A stretch of 64,000 bases of DNA, taken from assembly GCA_033762735.1 (NCBI GenBank), contig JANRLJ010000225.1:11958-75957 (forward strand), written 5' to 3'. Both the position numbers and the translations under genes were made by a program. This DNA comes from JANRLJ01 sp033762735. Its GTDB lineage: Bacteria; Chloroflexota; Anaerolineae; Aggregatilineales; Phototrophicaceae. How positions within the stretch are numbered: position 1 is the first letter of the stretch; each line of letters begins with the position of its first letter. Shown piece by piece: positions 25,211-32,973 of the stretch. The notes below the pieces were generated by a model that was not told the origin of the DNA, ran no database searches, and saw only the letters and a program-made list of their open reading frames with translations.

Positions 25211-26224
25211 ATGAAACGTCGCCGCTTGCCCAGCCGCCTGTTCATTGGTCTGGGGCTTCTGCTCATTGTCGTGGTCGTCGCCCTGATCGTCGTCTTCGTT
25301 GTTCTGCCCGGCAGCGCCCCGGAAGGCACCGCCCGGGTGCGCCCTGCCAGCAGCCTGGAAACCATCGGCGAGACAGAATTCCGTCACTACTTCACCGAAG
25401 CCGCCGGGTTTACCTGGCATTCAGTGGAAGCGGGTGAAGGCCAGCCCATCCTGTTCATTCACGGCATCCCCGGTGCATGGTATTCCTGGCATCGGGTAAT
25501 GGCGCTGTTGGCCGACGATTACCGTGTGATCGCTATTGATCTGAAAGGCCTCGGCCTGAGCGACCAGCCCGAAGGCAGCTACAGTGCGGAAGTCGTCGCG
25601 GGCGAAATCGTCCAGTTGATGGACGCCATCGACGTCGACACCTTCGCCGTCGTCGGCCATGAGTGGGGCAGCATCGTCGCCAGTTATGTCGCTGCGCTGC
25701 ATCCCGACCGCGTGACCCATTTTGTCCGGCTGCAAGCGCCGCTCAGCGAGGCTGCGCTCAACCAGATTCAGACCCTCAGGAATATTCCGCAGATCGGCGC
25801 GACCATTCTGGCCGACGGGGAAGGCTTCGTGCGCCGTATGTATACGGGGGAAAGCGGCAGCTTCCTCATGTCCAACGTCCCCGGCAACATCGTCGCGCAG
25901 CCCATCCCCGAAGAAGACATCGCCCGCATCGTGCAGGAATTCACCTACGAGGGCATCCCCGACGCAATCATCCGCTATTACACCGATTCCGCCGCTGATC
26001 TGCGCTCGGAAGTGGCACGGCTCGCCCCGCTGACGACCATGCCCACGCTGCTCTTGCAGGGCGACTCCGACCCGATTCAACCGCTGTCCTTTTATGAGGA
26101 CGCCACCGCCGGATTCCCGAACGCGACCTTCACCGTGATTCCCGACTGCGGCCACGTTCCCATGCTGGAGCAGCCCGATGCGGTTGCAGCACTGATCCGC
26201 GATTTCATGGGGGCGGATATCTAG
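25211..26224 (+). CDS. Membrane-anchored alpha/beta hydrolase with a Glu at the nucleophile position
   Basis: 337 aa. ATG 25211 is chosen because AGGAG lies 8 nt upstream. Residues 10-35 form one membrane anchor or uncleaved signal (LFIGLGLLLIVVVVALIVVF), so the enzyme should sit outside the membrane. The fold matches epoxide hydrolase/haloalkane dehalogenase relatives: oxyanion motif FIHGIPGAWYSW, nucleophile elbow VVGHEWGS near residue 150, acid in LLQGDSDPIQP and His in PDCGHVPMLEQP. In epoxide hydrolases the elbow reads GHDWG; here Glu replaces Asp, and Ser is absent. Whether it is catalytic is therefore open. It is a stand-alone gene. Confidence 0.8.
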   Translation: MKRRRLPSRLFIGLGLLLIVVVVALIVVFVVLPGSAPEGTARVRPASSLETIGETEFRHYFTEAAGFTWHSVEAGEGQPILFIHGIPGAWYSWHRVMALLADDYRVIAIDLKGLGLSDQPEGSYSAEVVAGEIVQLMDAIDVDTFAVVGHEWGSIVASYVAALHPDRVTHFVRLQAPLSEAALNQIQTLRNIPQIGATILADGEGFVRRMYTGESGSFLMSNVPGNIVAQPIPEEDIARIVQEFTYEGIPDAIIRYYTDSAADLRSEVARLAPLTTMPTLLLQGDSDPIQPLSFYEDATAGFPNATFTVIPDCGHVPMLEQPDAVAALIRDFMGADI

Positions 26225-26261
26225 GGTCTGTCTGCAAAGTCGATTATCCTCACGCCTCAAT

Positions 26262-26286
26262 CCCCTCTCCATGCAATGGAGAGGGG
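26262..26286. terminator. Bidirectional hairpin between the hydrolase and the STAS gene
   Basis: CCCCTCTCCAT / ATGGAGAGGGG, an 11-bp perfect stem with loop GCA, sits between convergent genes and is flanked by CCTCAC and GTGAGG half-sites. It resembles the CCCCTCT repeat family at 2817 and 51383. Confidence 0.65.
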
Positions 26287-26359
26287 AAGCCAAACGAAGC
26301 GCAGCAGGGGTGAGGATGTCGGGAATCAGCGAGAATGGGTTTGCAAACATGCGCTACAC

Positions 26360-26707
26360 TCACGACAGGCTGGCGAGGGCGTCTTCTTCGTTGTCGAACA
26401 TGGTGACGTAGACAGAGAAGCGCACCAGGTCGAACACCTTCTTATAGTGCGGGCTGACGCCGGAGACGAGAATTTTGTGTCCGGCTTTTTTTGCTTCCAT
26501 CACCACCGAGATCAGCACTGAAATACCGGATGTGTTGATGTATTCGGTGTTGCCCATATTGAACAGAATATTGCTCGCGCCCTCCGCAACCGCACTGCGA
26601 TAAGCATCCTTGATCGCCGCGTCGCCGTCAGAGCTGACATCGCCATGCAGTTCGATCACCGTCGCCTTCTCGGCGGGGCGTGTAATGACTTTTAATGCGC
26701 TGCTCAT
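26360..26707 (-). CDS. STAS-domain anti-anti-sigma factor (RsbV/SpoIIAA-like)
   Basis: 115 aa, a single STAS domain. The phosphorylatable Ser is in EYINTSGISVLIS, equivalent to the DSSG motif of SpoIIAA. In the family the unphosphorylated form binds an RsbW-type kinase and frees its partner. It is the last gene of a four-gene minus-strand operon and starts only 2 bp after the stop of the RsbW-like gene, the standard antagonist/kinase pairing. The controlled partner might be a sigma factor or another protein; none is encoded directly alongside. Confidence 0.9.
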   Translation of the reverse strand: MSSALKVITRPAEKATVIELHGDVSSDGDAAIKDAYRSAVAEGASNILFNMGNTEYINTSGISVLISVVMEAKKAGHKILVSGVSPHYKKVFDLVRFSVYVTMFDNEEDALASLS

Positions 26708-26709
26708 AA

Positions 26710-27159
26710 TTACGCTTCCTGCGCTCCCGATTGTAAATGAATCACCATCCGAAACTGATTTCCACTGCCTAAATCCGGTTCGACGAAATCGGCCTCGTCC
26801 ACCAGCGCCTTAATCACGAACAGCCCCATCCCGCCCGGCATCATCAGCCCATCGATCTGTGCTTCCAGGTCAGGGCTGCTGACTGTATTGGGCGGCGGGC
26901 CACCGCGCCCTTCGTCCGCTACATCAATGGCGAGGCGGTCATCATGGATGGTCATGGCGACATAAATCTTGGTGCTGATGTCGAACTGATTGCCGTGCTC
27001 CATCGCGTTGATACAGGCTTCGGCGACGGCGGTCTTGAGGTCTTCGATGCGCTCCTCGCTGAAGCCCATCTTCTGCGCCAGTTCACCCGCCATCTTCATC
27101 GCGATTTTTTCGTAGCCGGTCTCGCAGGGGATTTTGAGTTCAACGGTTTTGGTGGTCAC
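26710..27159 (-). CDS. RsbW/SpoIIAB-like serine kinase, anti-sigma type (HATPase_c fold)
   Basis: 149 aa with the GHKL ATPase signature: N box AVAEACINAMEHGNQ, G1 box DVADEGRGG, and G2 box MPGGMGLFVIKAL. Such kinases phosphorylate the STAS antagonist and alternately hold the target regulator. It lies between the cyclase-ATPase gene (62 bp upstream) and the STAS gene (2 bp downstream). Together with the SpoIIE-type phosphatase at the head of the operon it gives a complete partner-switching circuit. Confidence 0.9.
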   Translation of the reverse strand: MTTKTVELKIPCETGYEKIAMKMAGELAQKMGFSEERIEDLKTAVAEACINAMEHGNQFDISTKIYVAMTIHDDRLAIDVADEGRGGPPPNTVSSPDLEAQIDGLMMPGGMGLFVIKALVDEADFVEPDLGSGNQFRMVIHLQSGAQEA

Positions 27160-27221
27160 GTTTCCTGTCTCCTTTGTGCTGTGTGTTGGTTGGGTGGCGT
27201 GATGGTATCAATGTCTTCGTG

Positions 27222-30200
27222 TTACCAGGTTCCCGCCTGCCACATGCTGGCGAAGACCTGCGTTTCATCCAGCCCGATTTTCGCCAGAATCGTCACGGCT
27301 TTTTCCAGATAGTCGATGGCGCGTTCCTGCTCTCCCTGCTGCATATAGACCTGACCCAGATTGTCATAGGCGCAGGCCAGCCCGTGCTGGTTGCCCACCT
27401 GCTCGAACAGTTTGACGCTTTCCTCATAGTGATAGATCGAACGCGGCAGATCGTTGATAGCCTGATAGAGCAGGCCCAGGTTATTATGGATAGCGGCCTG
27501 CCCGTTGGCGTTCTTATCCGCCACCCACAATTGAAGGCTCTGCGTGTCATAATCGAGCGCCTGCTCATACTCGCGCTTTTTCCAGTGCAGGATGCCGAGG
27601 TTCTGGTAGGCCTGCGCCAGATTGCGTTTGTCGTCCTCGGTTTGTGCCATAATCAGCGCCAGCGTTGCCAGTTCAATCGCGTCGTCGAGTTTGTCCTGTC
27701 GATAGTTAATCATACTCAGCCCGGCGTAAAGCTGGCTGGCTTCGGTCGGGTTTAAATCGGACTGAAGCTCGACCAGCCCCAGTTCATAACACTGGGTGGC
27801 GTCATCGTAGCGCCCCCACTTCTGCAACACCTGCCCCTTCTTGCGCAGCAGGGTAGTGCGCCACGAAGCCTGTTCCGCATCGGTAAACGTGAGCGACACA
27901 TCGTACAGCGTGTTGGCCTGCTGATATTCGCCCACCATCACGTAAATATCGGCCAGCCCTTCGTAAATCGGCGCGACTTCTTCCGGCGGCAGATAGGCTT
28001 TTTCGGCAAGCTGCATGGCGCGCTGATAATAGCCGATGGCCTCGCGGTTGGCGTAGAGGCTCGCCATGTGCTGGGCGGACTTGATGAGATAGATGACGGC
28101 GCGTTCGTAGACAGCGGATTTTTCGTAGTGGTAGGCAAGATCGGGCGCTTTGTTGGTCAGATCAGCCGCGTAGACCTGCTCAATCGCCCAGCCCGCCAGC
28201 GCATGAAGTTCTCGCAGCCGTTCCTGAAGCTGCATGTTGTAGGCCGCGTCGCGCAGCAGGGCATGGCGGAACAGGTAATACCATTCGTCCGTGCCCACCC
28301 AGATTGTCTCGTCTTCCGCCTGTTTGACCTTGCGGCGGATGTCCGGGTCATCCTTCACCATGCGGCTCAGCACCGGGATTTCAAATTCCTGCCCCAGCAC
28401 CGAGGCGATCTGCACAATCGAGCGCACCTGCGTGACGAGCCGGTCGAGCCGGGCGATCAGAACCGCGTTGATCGTCACGGGGATTTCGTCGGTCTCTTCC
28501 GCCACCAGTTCCCACATCCCCTCCGGCGTGGGCTGCACGACACCGCGTTCCGCCAGGTCGAGCGCCAGTTGTTCGGTAAAGAAGGGATTGCCGTTCGCTT
28601 TCTGCACAAGATACTGCCGCAGGGCGTCGGTCACGGTGCCGCCCAGCACCATCTCCGCCAGTTCGCCCACGCCCTCGGTCGTGAGTTGACCAATGTGGAG
28701 TGTCTGCACCTGAAGGCCATCAGGCGCGGGGATTTGAACCGGGGTGCCGTCGTCGTTATAGCGACTGTCCACCAGCACCAGCAGCGGATATTGCAGGGCG
28801 CACTCCAGCAGCATTCCCAGCAGCACCCGCGAGTCTTCGTCCAGCCACTGCGCATCGCGGACGTGCAGCACCAGCGGTTTGCGCAGGCTTTCCGCACACA
28901 TCAGCGTGACCACACCCTTCATCGACCGCTCGAAACGCAGCTTGGGGTCGAGGTTTTCATAGGGGGAGCCATACCAGCGCAGGCCTAAGAGCGCTCCCAC
29001 AAACCAACGCGCTTCCTGAAGTTCGGCATGAATCTGCATAGCGCGCTCGTCCCCCGTCGTCTCAGCGCGGATTTCGAGCGTTTCCAGCAGGGCTTCGATG
29101 GTGGTGAAGAACAGGGCTTTGCGCTGATGGTCGTTGTCGGCCAGTTCGAGGTTGAAGTAATCGGCCAGGAAGGGTTTAAAAGGATGGAGCGACTGCCGCA
29201 CGACCTGTTCGGTAGAGCAGGTGTGCCACGTGAGCGCGGTGCGGCGGCTGATCTGCCGTTCGACTTCGTGGATCAGATGGCTCTTGCCGATGCCCGGCTC
29301 GCCGTAAACAGCCACACAGCCGCACGGTTCACCCTGGATAATCGGCGCGACGTAAATGAGCAGATCGGCCAGTTCACCGCTGCGCCCCACCAGCGGGCGG
29401 GAAAACGACGTGGTGCGAGCGGTTTCATCAAGGCGGTCAACCAATCGCGCGATGGGCAGCGGTTCCTGCTTGCCTTTGACTTTGATCGGCGGCAGTTCTT
29501 CCACCATGAAGCTGCGGACAATCGCCTTGAGCAAGCGCTGGCTGACGAGCGTTTCGCCGGGTGCGGCGTTCTGCATCAGGCGGGCGGCCATGTTTACATC
29601 ATCGCCCAGTGCGCCATAAGTGCGGCGGGTGCGCCCCCCATACGCGCCGGTGCGCATCATCCCCTGGGTGATCCCGATCTGCACGGGTTGGATGTAGCTG
29701 AATTCCGCTGGCATCTGCTGGAGTTCGACGGCGGCGCCCGCAGCGCGTTCCGGGCTGTTCTCATGGGCGATGGGGGCACCGAACGCGATGTAGAGGTAGC
29801 TGCCCTTGTCGCCAATCGTCAACTGCACAATCGTGCCGTCATAGCGCACGATAATCGACTGAATCCAGCGGAAGTAAGCGTCGAACTTCTGCGCCGCGTC
29901 GGGGTCGCCGTCGTAGTCAATACCCTGAAAGCGCAGAAACAGCGCGACCGCCGGGCGTAATTCCGTGATGGTTTCGTCCTCGCGTTCGCGCAGCCCCGGC
30001 ACCACCCAGGGACGCACTTTTTCCAGCGGGAGGTGATCGAGCGCCAGCGGCGGCCAGGGCGCTGGGTCGGCTTGGGTCAGAAGCGCCTGCACCACGCCGA
30101 AGCGCTCCCCGCCGTGTGAGTCGCTGCGCCACTCGCCGATGTGCAGTGTTTTGCTCAGCGCGGCGGCAGTGGCCTCATCCACGATCACATCGCCTTTTTC

Positions 30201-30716
30201 GGCGTAATGCTCCGCGTCCGCCATACGGCTGAGTGTATCCCCGGCCAGCACATCGACCAGTTGAATGTCGGGGTCGCCCACCAGGAAGCGCCGCGCTTTA
30301 CCGCTGGCGACCGCCGTTTTCAACGAGAGCGTGGCATATTCGCCATTGGGGAGCGGCACCTGCTCAAATGCTTTCATGGCCGCTTGGAGCGCCAGCGCAC
30401 ACGTCACGGCGCGCGCCTCGGCCTGGGGCTGATCGAACCAGCAGGTGATGGCATCCCCGGCGAAGCCCATGATCGTCCCGCCGTAAAGATCGACCTGTTC
30501 CGTGAGCGCATCATAGACACGGTTCAACTGGCGGGTGAGTTCCTCCGCGCCCTGCCGCGCACCAAGCGACCGCGCCAGCGCTTCCGTCAGCGGCGTAAAG
30601 CCGGAAATATCCGCAAACAGCGCCGCGCCCGTGACGTCCGACGGCAGGGTTGTGTCGTGGGCGAGGGTGTACCTCCGGTCAATCGGGATATACGTCAGGA
30701 GCGATTCAATCTGCAT
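27222..30716 (-). CDS. Class III nucleotide cyclase with two cyclase domains, ATPase and TPR region (soluble adenylyl cyclase-like layout)
   Basis: 1164 aa. Cyclase homology domain 1 spans about residues 30-185 (ALFADISGFTPLTEALA with the first metal Asp, then GFAGDAITCWFD with the second). Domain 2 spans about 250-400; it reads VALFLRFQGIDYDG where the first metal Asp is missing, but keeps GDKGSYLYIAFGAP. An ATPase follows with P-loop VYGEPGIGKSHLI near 470, then TPR repeats from about 830 to the end (LAYHYEKSAVYERAVIYLIK, AIHNNLGLLYQAINDLPRSI). The order CHD-CHD-NTPase-TPR is that of mammalian soluble adenylyl cyclase. It is 13 bp downstream of the phosphatase gene. cAMP production by one composite active site is likely but unproven. 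Confidence 0.85.
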   Translation of the reverse strand: MQIESLLTYIPIDRRYTLAHDTTLPSDVTGAALFADISGFTPLTEALARSLGARQGAEELTRQLNRVYDALTEQVDLYGGTIMGFAGDAITCWFDQPQAEARAVTCALALQAAMKAFEQVPLPNGEYATLSLKTAVASGKARRFLVGDPDIQLVDVLAGDTLSRMADAEHYAEKGDVIVDEATAAALSKTLHIGEWRSDSHGGERFGVVQALLTQADPAPWPPLALDHLPLEKVRPWVVPGLREREDETITELRPAVALFLRFQGIDYDGDPDAAQKFDAYFRWIQSIIVRYDGTIVQLTIGDKGSYLYIAFGAPIAHENSPERAAGAAVELQQMPAEFSYIQPVQIGITQGMMRTGAYGGRTRRTYGALGDDVNMAARLMQNAAPGETLVSQRLLKAIVRSFMVEELPPIKVKGKQEPLPIARLVDRLDETARTTSFSRPLVGRSGELADLLIYVAPIIQGEPCGCVAVYGEPGIGKSHLIHEVERQISRRTALTWHTCSTEQVVRQSLHPFKPFLADYFNLELADNDHQRKALFFTTIEALLETLEIRAETTGDERAMQIHAELQEARWFVGALLGLRWYGSPYENLDPKLRFERSMKGVVTLMCAESLRKPLVLHVRDAQWLDEDSRVLLGMLLECALQYPLLVLVDSRYNDDGTPVQIPAPDGLQVQTLHIGQLTTEGVGELAEMVLGGTVTDALRQYLVQKANGNPFFTEQLALDLAERGVVQPTPEGMWELVAEETDEIPVTINAVLIARLDRLVTQVRSIVQIASVLGQEFEIPVLSRMVKDDPDIRRKVKQAEDETIWVGTDEWYYLFRHALLRDAAYNMQLQERLRELHALAGWAIEQVYAADLTNKAPDLAYHYEKSAVYERAVIYLIKSAQHMASLYANREAIGYYQRAMQLAEKAYLPPEEVAPIYEGLADIYVMVGEYQQANTLYDVSLTFTDAEQASWRTTLLRKKGQVLQKWGRYDDATQCYELGLVELQSDLNPTEASQLYAGLSMINYRQDKLDDAIELATLALIMAQTEDDKRNLAQAYQNLGILHWKKREYEQALDYDTQSLQLWVADKNANGQAAIHNNLGLLYQAINDLPRSIYHYEESVKLFEQVGNQHGLACAYDNLGQVYMQQGEQERAIDYLEKAVTILAKIGLDETQVFASMWQAGTW

Positions 30717-30729
30717 CAGAACTTCCTGG

Positions 30730-32160
30730 TTAAGCGGCTTCCGGGTTAATGACGCGCAATGCCACGATGGTCACATCATCGTGCTGGCGTTCGCCTTCGA
30801 CGAACGTTTCCATCTCATGCAGGGTGCGCTGGACGAGTTCATCCGCGCTGGCCTGCTGCTGGGAATGCTGCGCGACGTTTTTCTCCACCGCTTCAAAGCC
30901 AAACATCTCGCGGCGTGGGTTGAGCGCTTCGATCAGTCCATCGGTGTAAATGAAGACGGTCTGCCCCTGCTTGAGATGCGTGATCTGATCTTCATACTCG
31001 CTTTCGGCCACCAGACCCAGCGGCATCCCGAAGTTTTCCAGTTCGCTGATTTCTTCGCCCGTCCACCAGTAGGGGTGGGGATGCCCGGCACTGGCAAAGC
31101 GCAGTTCACACGCGCTGGGGTCATAAATGCCGTAGAAGATGGTCACGAACAGGCCGCTGGGGATGCTGCTGGCGAGCACATCGTTCACCTTGCGCAGCAC
31201 AGCGGCGGGCGACTCGGTACGCTCGGCTTCGGCTCGCAGCGCGGCACGAGTGGCGGACATGACCAGCGCGGAGGAAACGCCCTTGCCCGCGACATCACAG
31301 ACCACGATTCCGACTTTGGTCTTCTGGTCGTGGTTCAGGTAGAACACGTCATAAAAGTCGCCGCTGGCCTCGAAGGCGGGCTGCGAATAGGCGGCCAGTT
31401 CCAGGTTGGGAATCTGTGGGAGTTCCTTCGGCAGCATCGACTGCTGCACCTTGCGCGCCAGTTCCAGTTCCCGCCGCAGCCGTTCGCCTTCCGCCGCTTC
31501 CAGTTCCCGCAGGCGCTTGACCTGGAGCAGGTCCTCATCGCGCAGCAGCGCCACCAGCACCGTCAGCAGCGTCACCACCAGAATGATGGCAAACGTCACC
31601 GCAAAGACCACCACTGGAACGTCCTGCCTTAGAACACCAATCAGCAGCATCACCAGACCCAGCACCATCGTCCCTGCAAAGACGCGCAGCGTCCCGGAGA
31701 CTGAGAGGAAAATCGTGGCAAACAGCACAGGCACCGCAAAGCCAAGCGGGAGGGTGGAACTGTACTGGCGGTAGAGCAGCATAAAGCCGACCACGAAGAC
31801 ATCAACGATAAAGATGGACACCCATGCCCCTATCCGAAACTGCGGCGTCGTGCTGTAGCGATAGGTGACGAAAAAGCCAGCACCGGATATGAAGATCAGC
31901 ACTGTACCAGGGACGCCGAGGGACACCGACGGGTCGGGGAAGAAAACCGAGGTAAAAATGCTGATGAAGCCGGCCAGCGTCAGCATGACAAAAAGCGCAA
32001 AGGAAAGTGGTGCCAGCAGTTGGGCTTTGCGCCGATCTTCGGGATCGGTCAGATCAGGGTGTGGCTGGGTGATTCGGCGGAACCAGGCCAGAAGCGCGGC
32101 GGTTTGTCCCGAACGCGGAGCAGGCGGCAATTGTGGATTAACGGTCGCTTGGGCAGTCAT
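30730..32160 (-). CDS. Membrane-anchored PP2C-type phosphatase (SpoIIE/RsbU family)
   Basis: 476 aa. Residues about 50-195 hold six hydrophobic helices (LAPLSFALFVMLTLAGFISI, VVVFAVTFAIILVVTLLTVL). A coiled-coil linker at about 205-245 (KRLRELEAAEGERLRRELEL) leads to the phosphatase domain at 245-470, with metal-binding Asp residues in ASGDFYDVF, GIVVCDVAGKG, FIYTDGLIEA and HDDVTIVAL. It would dephosphorylate the STAS antagonist and so switch the pathway on in response to a membrane signal. It is the first gene of the operon phosphatase, cyclase-ATPase, RsbW-like kinase, STAS. Confidence 0.92.
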   Translation of the reverse strand: MTAQATVNPQLPPAPRSGQTAALLAWFRRITQPHPDLTDPEDRRKAQLLAPLSFALFVMLTLAGFISIFTSVFFPDPSVSLGVPGTVLIFISGAGFFVTYRYSTTPQFRIGAWVSIFIVDVFVVGFMLLYRQYSSTLPLGFAVPVLFATIFLSVSGTLRVFAGTMVLGLVMLLIGVLRQDVPVVVFAVTFAIILVVTLLTVLVALLRDEDLLQVKRLRELEAAEGERLRRELELARKVQQSMLPKELPQIPNLELAAYSQPAFEASGDFYDVFYLNHDQKTKVGIVVCDVAGKGVSSALVMSATRAALRAEAERTESPAAVLRKVNDVLASSIPSGLFVTIFYGIYDPSACELRFASAGHPHPYWWTGEEISELENFGMPLGLVAESEYEDQITHLKQGQTVFIYTDGLIEALNPRREMFGFEAVEKNVAQHSQQQASADELVQRTLHEMETFVEGERQHDDVTIVALRVINPEAA

Positions 32161-32213
32161 GGCGGCTTCTTTGATTGGGATTCAGTTTGCGGTCGTGATG
32201 CGTACAAAATTCG

Positions 32214-32222
32214 ATTGTAGCA
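32214..32222 (-). promoter_or_regulatory. Extended -10 promoter candidate of the partner-switching operon
   Basis: On the minus strand TGCTACAAT gives a TG-n extended -10 element about 55 bp before the phosphatase start codon. No good -35 box at the usual distance is seen (TTGCGG is 20 bp away). Confidence 0.4.
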
Positions 32223-32226
32223 CAGA

Positions 32227-32973
32227 ATGCCAGCTGTCCCCGCAAAAAGAAATGCTTGTCTAAAGGAATTATTGTGTGAAGGTGACAATTCTGTAACATC
32301 CCCTTTCACCGATGCTGAAAATTCGTTGCAGTATTTGCCCTTTCAGCGCGTTTTGATTGCTGTACAGGTCAAGCAGAGACGACATGCCTTGAACGCCAAT
32401 GCCCAGGCTTCGCTTCCCGATGAACGTGCGCTTGTTCAACGTGCCCGCACCGAGCCGGATGCCTTCCGCGTTCTCTATCAGCATTACTTCCCGCGCGTGT
32501 ATGCCTATGTCGCCTATCGCGTCAACACAGCGCAGGATGCCGAAGACCTGACCGCCGAAATCTTCCTGCGCGTGGTGGTGAACCTGGCACAGTTCGAGCA
32601 GCGTGGGGAAGGGGCATTCGCCGCCTGGCTGTTCAGCATTGCACGTCATCGTCTGATGGATGAATACCGTCGCAGGCGGCAGATTTTGCAGACCGTTTCG
32701 CTGGATGATCTGCCCGAAATCAACGGGGAAGAGGGCGACTCGCCTGACGCGCTGCTGCTGCGTAAGGAACGCTTCGTCCGTCTGCGGCAGATGATCGCCA
32801 CGCTATCCCCCCGGCGGCAGGAAGTCATCACGCTGCGCTTCTTCGCCGAACTGCGCAATCAGGAAATCGCCGAGGTGCTGGGGCTGGATGAGCGCACCGT
32901 CGCCTCGCATCTGACGCGGGCGCTGGAAGACCTGGGGCAGCGCTACCGCCATGAATTAGAAGGAAAACCGTGA
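32227..32973 (+). CDS. ECF-type RNA polymerase sigma factor
   Basis: Sigma-70 region 2 (LYQHYFPRVYAYVAYRV, DAEDLTAEIFLRVV, FAAWLFSIARHRLMDEYRRR) and region 4 (LSPRRQEVITLRFFAELRNQ, EIAEVLGLDERTVASHLTRA) are both complete. The longest frame gives 248 aa, but the first 50 residues have no family similarity. TTG at 32272 (after AAAGGAA) or TTG at 32389 would give a more typical ECF of 180-230 aa, so the start is unsettled. Its stop overlaps the start of the next gene, a membrane protein with extracytoplasmic sensor-like domains, which is the usual arrangement for a sigma factor and its cognate anti-sigma. Confidence 0.88.
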   Translation: MPAVPAKRNACLKELLCEGDNSVTSPFTDAENSLQYLPFQRVLIAVQVKQRRHALNANAQASLPDERALVQRARTEPDAFRVLYQHYFPRVYAYVAYRVNTAQDAEDLTAEIFLRVVVNLAQFEQRGEGAFAAWLFSIARHRLMDEYRRRRQILQTVSLDDLPEINGEEGDSPDALLLRKERFVRLRQMIATLSPRRQEVITLRFFAELRNQEIAEVLGLDERTVASHLTRALEDLGQRYRHELEGKP

